In this document: positions 61,101 through 64,000 of the stretch, piece by piece
Numbering within the stretch: the stretch's first letter is position 1
Layout of the letters: each line of letters begins with the position of its first letter
Assembly: GCA_023079485.1 (NCBI GenBank)
Contig: CM041090.1
Coordinates: 38,280,874 to 38,344,873 of the forward strand
Direction of reading: 5' to 3'
DNA: 64,000 nucleotides
Source: Archilochus colubris
Lineage: Eukaryota; Chordata; Aves; Apodiformes; Trochilidae
Notes under the pieces: model-generated
What the model saw: the letters and a program-made list of their open reading frames with translations, nothing else
Database searches by the model: none
Told to the model about the DNA's origin: nothing
Position numbers and translations under genes: made by a program

Positions 61101-64000
61101 GGAATTAAGATGTACCAACTACCTCCCCCAAAAAGGAGAGAAACACCCAATTCTAAGGTTCCCAGCAATTGAAAAAAGTAGTCCCACTGGAAAGAATTAA
61201 GAGACTTTTCTAGGTCAATGGCAGGAATAGAGCCTTCATTTCTATGATCCTCACGGTTCAAAAAGAACATTAAAGAACCAAGAGAAATTATCCCAGTGCT
61301 GAAGAGCCAGGAGTAAATAAAAATTGATTCTTACGTGTAAGACGTGCTGGTGTCTGCAGTAGTCAGTGAGCTGAAATGGCACTGCAGAAGTGTCAGCCAT
61401 CTCTGGGATGGCTGGTGAAGAGGAGCTGAGCCAGTTTGCTGACCACACGTCAGTGGCTCAAAAACCTAAAATTGTCTTTTAACAGTAGAGCCAAATCTAA
61501 GGGTTTTCTTTCAAAAGGCTCATTTACCAGGATTCAAAGAGAGGCCACCTCATTCCCAGGGAGGAAAGCAAGTACAAAATATGTCTCACCTGCTTCTTTC
61601 ACCCACTCATCTGACTGATGCCACGGTTCTTGCCAAAGACCTTATGATAATCTCTGAGCAAAAACGGGTATGAAGAACAGTTCTGCTGAGCAGAAAGGGA
61701 AACAGAAGCAGCAGGGTAGGAGCTTAAGAGCACACTGAAGAAGAGGCTTCTTGTCCTGTGAACAAACATTTTGACTGATCCACAGTCAAAAACCACACAG
61801 AACCCAGGCATTTCAAGACTTCTAAAGGAAATCTCAGAGAATCTGAAACATTATTTGGCATGTGGAGACATGGGGGTTTCTTTTGTTACAGCATTTGGCT
61901 TCGGACTTAAACTGCACCAGTGTAAGACCATATGGTCATTTTTACCAGTTTATTGATTTCTTTTGTGGTCTAAAGACCTGAGAAAAATAGTAATTGATGT
62001 CCTAAGAGAAAACACAATAAGGACATAAGACACCAGGACAGAGCTATCTATGTACCACCTAGGCTGTGAATAGTGATGAACCTGGAAGAGCTGTCAGCAT
62101 CTCCCAGCTCATGGCCCTTTCACTTGAGCTCCCTCTGAGCAGTTCTGCAGCCAGAAAAACATGCTGTGAAAGAATGAGAGTAAGACAGCACGAAGGGTGA
62201 GGGCAGAGACAGGATCTGGCCCATCCCTTTGCTGTTGACAGCCTCCTCACAAAAATGTAATTGCTGGCTGCCCTTGGCTTGGAGTACTCAGGCAAAAATT
62301 CTCCATTGCTTTTTTGAGCTTTGAGAGGTATTAATGCAACTTTTAAAATAGCATCCCCTCTATTTTTGTTGCTAATGGGTAGAACAAATTAGCTTAGAAG
62401 AATCACCCAGTGATCTCCCTTAATGCTATTGTTCTCCCAAAGTGCTAAATGTCAGGAGCTTCCAGCACTAAGTTACAGATCTGGCACTGCCCTCAATGTG
62501 TCCCACGGTGTCTTGATGAGGAGTGATGCAGAGCACTCTTCTGAAAAACATCATCAGCCCAAAGTGTCTTCAAAGTCACTGCACTTGGAGCAGAGCTGGC
62601 AACGGTTTCAACTCTGTGAATTTGTTATCATCAGTCTTGGAAACCAATGCTGGTTTCCACCCTGCCCTCCAGAAGGATAGTTAGGGGACAATCCTGAAGT
62701 TAAGGGCCATATATAAGCTTTCCTGTGGTTGAAGTGGGTTCTTCTGAGCTCTTAGGGACTATTATATCTATTATATATAGGGACTATATATTGAAGTATA
62801 TTTGCCTAAAAAAGCCTTAAAAGTTTCTAACTCTGACCACGTAAGAGCTCATCAGACAGGCTGGGTCACCGTGGAAGTGGAAAGACCTTTAGAGGGGAGC
62901 AAGGTATGGCTGGAGAGCTGGTCCTGATGTGCTTGTTGTGTCCCTGTAAGCAGCACAACCCTGGTGGCCCACAAACCATGTCAGGGTGCCCCTGTCCTTT
63001 GCTAAGCTCATCCAGCAATCCCTGCTAGGGTCAGGGTGATGGAAAGAAATGAGGCAGACACCAGTAATACTCTACTGATGTCTTAACTGGGCCAGAGGGC
63101 AAATTAATGAGAGGTTAGGATGGGCTGAAAACAACCAGGTAACTATTTCACTGAGTCCTTACCCACCCTACATGGATCATTATCCCATTAGCAGAGCTGC
63201 TTAACAGGCAAATACTGATGAGCCCACTTGGTTTGTGGCTGTGCCCTCAGCATGCTTCAGGTGACCTCAGCAAAGGATCTGAAGATCTCTAATCATTTAA
63301 GTAACATCTTACAGCAGGAGGCTTCCCATGGACAGTGTTCTCAAAGGAAAGGAAGCAAACTCCATTTACTGCTTTTAATCCTGCTTCTATGCATGACCAC
63401 AGGAGAACTCTCCTCCATCACTGTGTTTGATGCCAAGAGCTCTGACCTGTGCACGTTTCACCTGTTTAAGATCCAGGTAGTGCTAATGCTTATTTTTACC
63501 TTCCAGTCTGCTCAGGAAATGTTGAGCTGGGAGTCCTGGTTTGGTATTGTTGCAGAGAAGTAGTTCTCACTCTCAGTCTTTTGATGGCCAGCTGCTCAGT
63601 CCTAATTCTGGCTCACTACTTACTGAATGCATAATTTAAATTCTCATTGTAGAAATGCATTTTTTATCAATTGCCATTTTAATTCTGGGTGCACCCAGTG
63701 CTGATGGGGATTTTGTTAAACATTTTAATGAATATTTATGTAGATACTAATACAGTACTAATGCCAAGCACTGCTTCTTTCCATCACCTGAAATGGCTCC
63801 TGGGATAAGTGGGTGCACGCTGAAGACCTTCTTAGCCCATTCACATTTTCTCAGTGTGTTCATCTCACAGTTCCAGTTCACACACATCTGTGTGGGAAAG
63901 TCATGGGTTCTGGTGCCCATTAATTAAAATACCTCTGGAAGTAGAGTGGGAAAGTCTAGTCATGTGGGTCAGGTCTGAGAAGAGAGAGTTTTCCAAAGGA

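Larger units (their letters stand above)
53561..64000 (+). other. RTN1: RTN1 downstream intron to the window end: no gene seen
   Basis: About 10.4 kb. It contains a 17-A run (57121..57137), a 17-T run (59097..59113), a CA/TA microsatellite (58123..58146) and a G-rich motif (56575..56600). The longest open frame, 57569..58114 on +, has no recognisable domain, no conservation evidence and no promoter context, so I do not call it a gene. No RTN1 homology-domain exon and no short first exon of RTN1-C were found. Confidence 0.6.

Noticed and set aside
34566..64000. The short first exon of RTN1-C or the homology-domain exons
   Set aside because: I looked for the expected short RTN1-C start and the AIDLLYW-type domain start and saw neither; they probably lie beyond the window.
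1..64000. CRISPR arrays, operons, tRNA or rRNA genes
   Set aside because: No direct repeats with regular unique spacers, no clustered short intergenic genes, and no tRNA or rRNA sequence were recognised; the DNA is vertebrate intron.

Overview
The window reads as avian nuclear DNA, most likely from a passerine bird. The evidence is long non-coding stretches with typical GT-AG exons, several truncated CR1 LINEs ending in the avian ATTCTATG tail, a complete solo LTR of the type I associate with passerine ERVL-like elements, and long pyrimidine microsatellites. Nothing looks bacterial or viral-genomic. Species and chromosome cannot be fixed from the sequence alone.

Only one protein-coding gene is supported: RTN1 (reticulon 1, also called neuroendocrine-specific protein), on the + strand. 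Two large internal exons are visible, at 27851..28588 and 33789..34565. Both belong to the long isoform RTN1-A and encode its acidic, Ser/Pro-rich, probably disordered cytosolic region. Neither the first exon nor the exons of the reticulon homology domain (the ER membrane hairpins) could be found here. The window is therefore intron, exon, intron, exon, intron: about 27.85 kb of upstream intron, exon 2, a 5.2-kb intron, exon 3, and about 29.4 kb of downstream intron.

Upstream intron (1..27850): mostly featureless unique sequence. It holds a CR1 tail at 13841..14080, a 335-bp (TTTCC)n tract at 15204..15538, an 838-bp solo LTR at 17035..17872 with a perfect 5-bp target duplication, a T-rich tract at 18648..18802 and a CR1 tail near 23.5 kb. 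Middle intron (28589..33788): a CpG-rich block at about 30170..31380, split by a 531-bp pyrimidine tract and followed by a minus-strand CR1 copy. Downstream intron (34566..64000): a CR1 cluster at 37.7-44 kb and 49 kb, including two nearly identical 246-bp units, each directly joined to a CR1 3' end, plus another CR1 tail at 53.4 kb.

The points most worth following up are these. (1) The 246-bp unit is attached to CR1 ends at two loci 10.7 kb apart, and in one copy is closed by a second CR1 tail, which fits a CR1 3' transduction with template switching. (2) The human RTN1-B start Met aligns with a CTG Leu codon here. (3) Both exons are multiples of three with matching phases. (4) The middle intron carries a CpG-rich block of unknown origin. 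I found no wholly new gene system.
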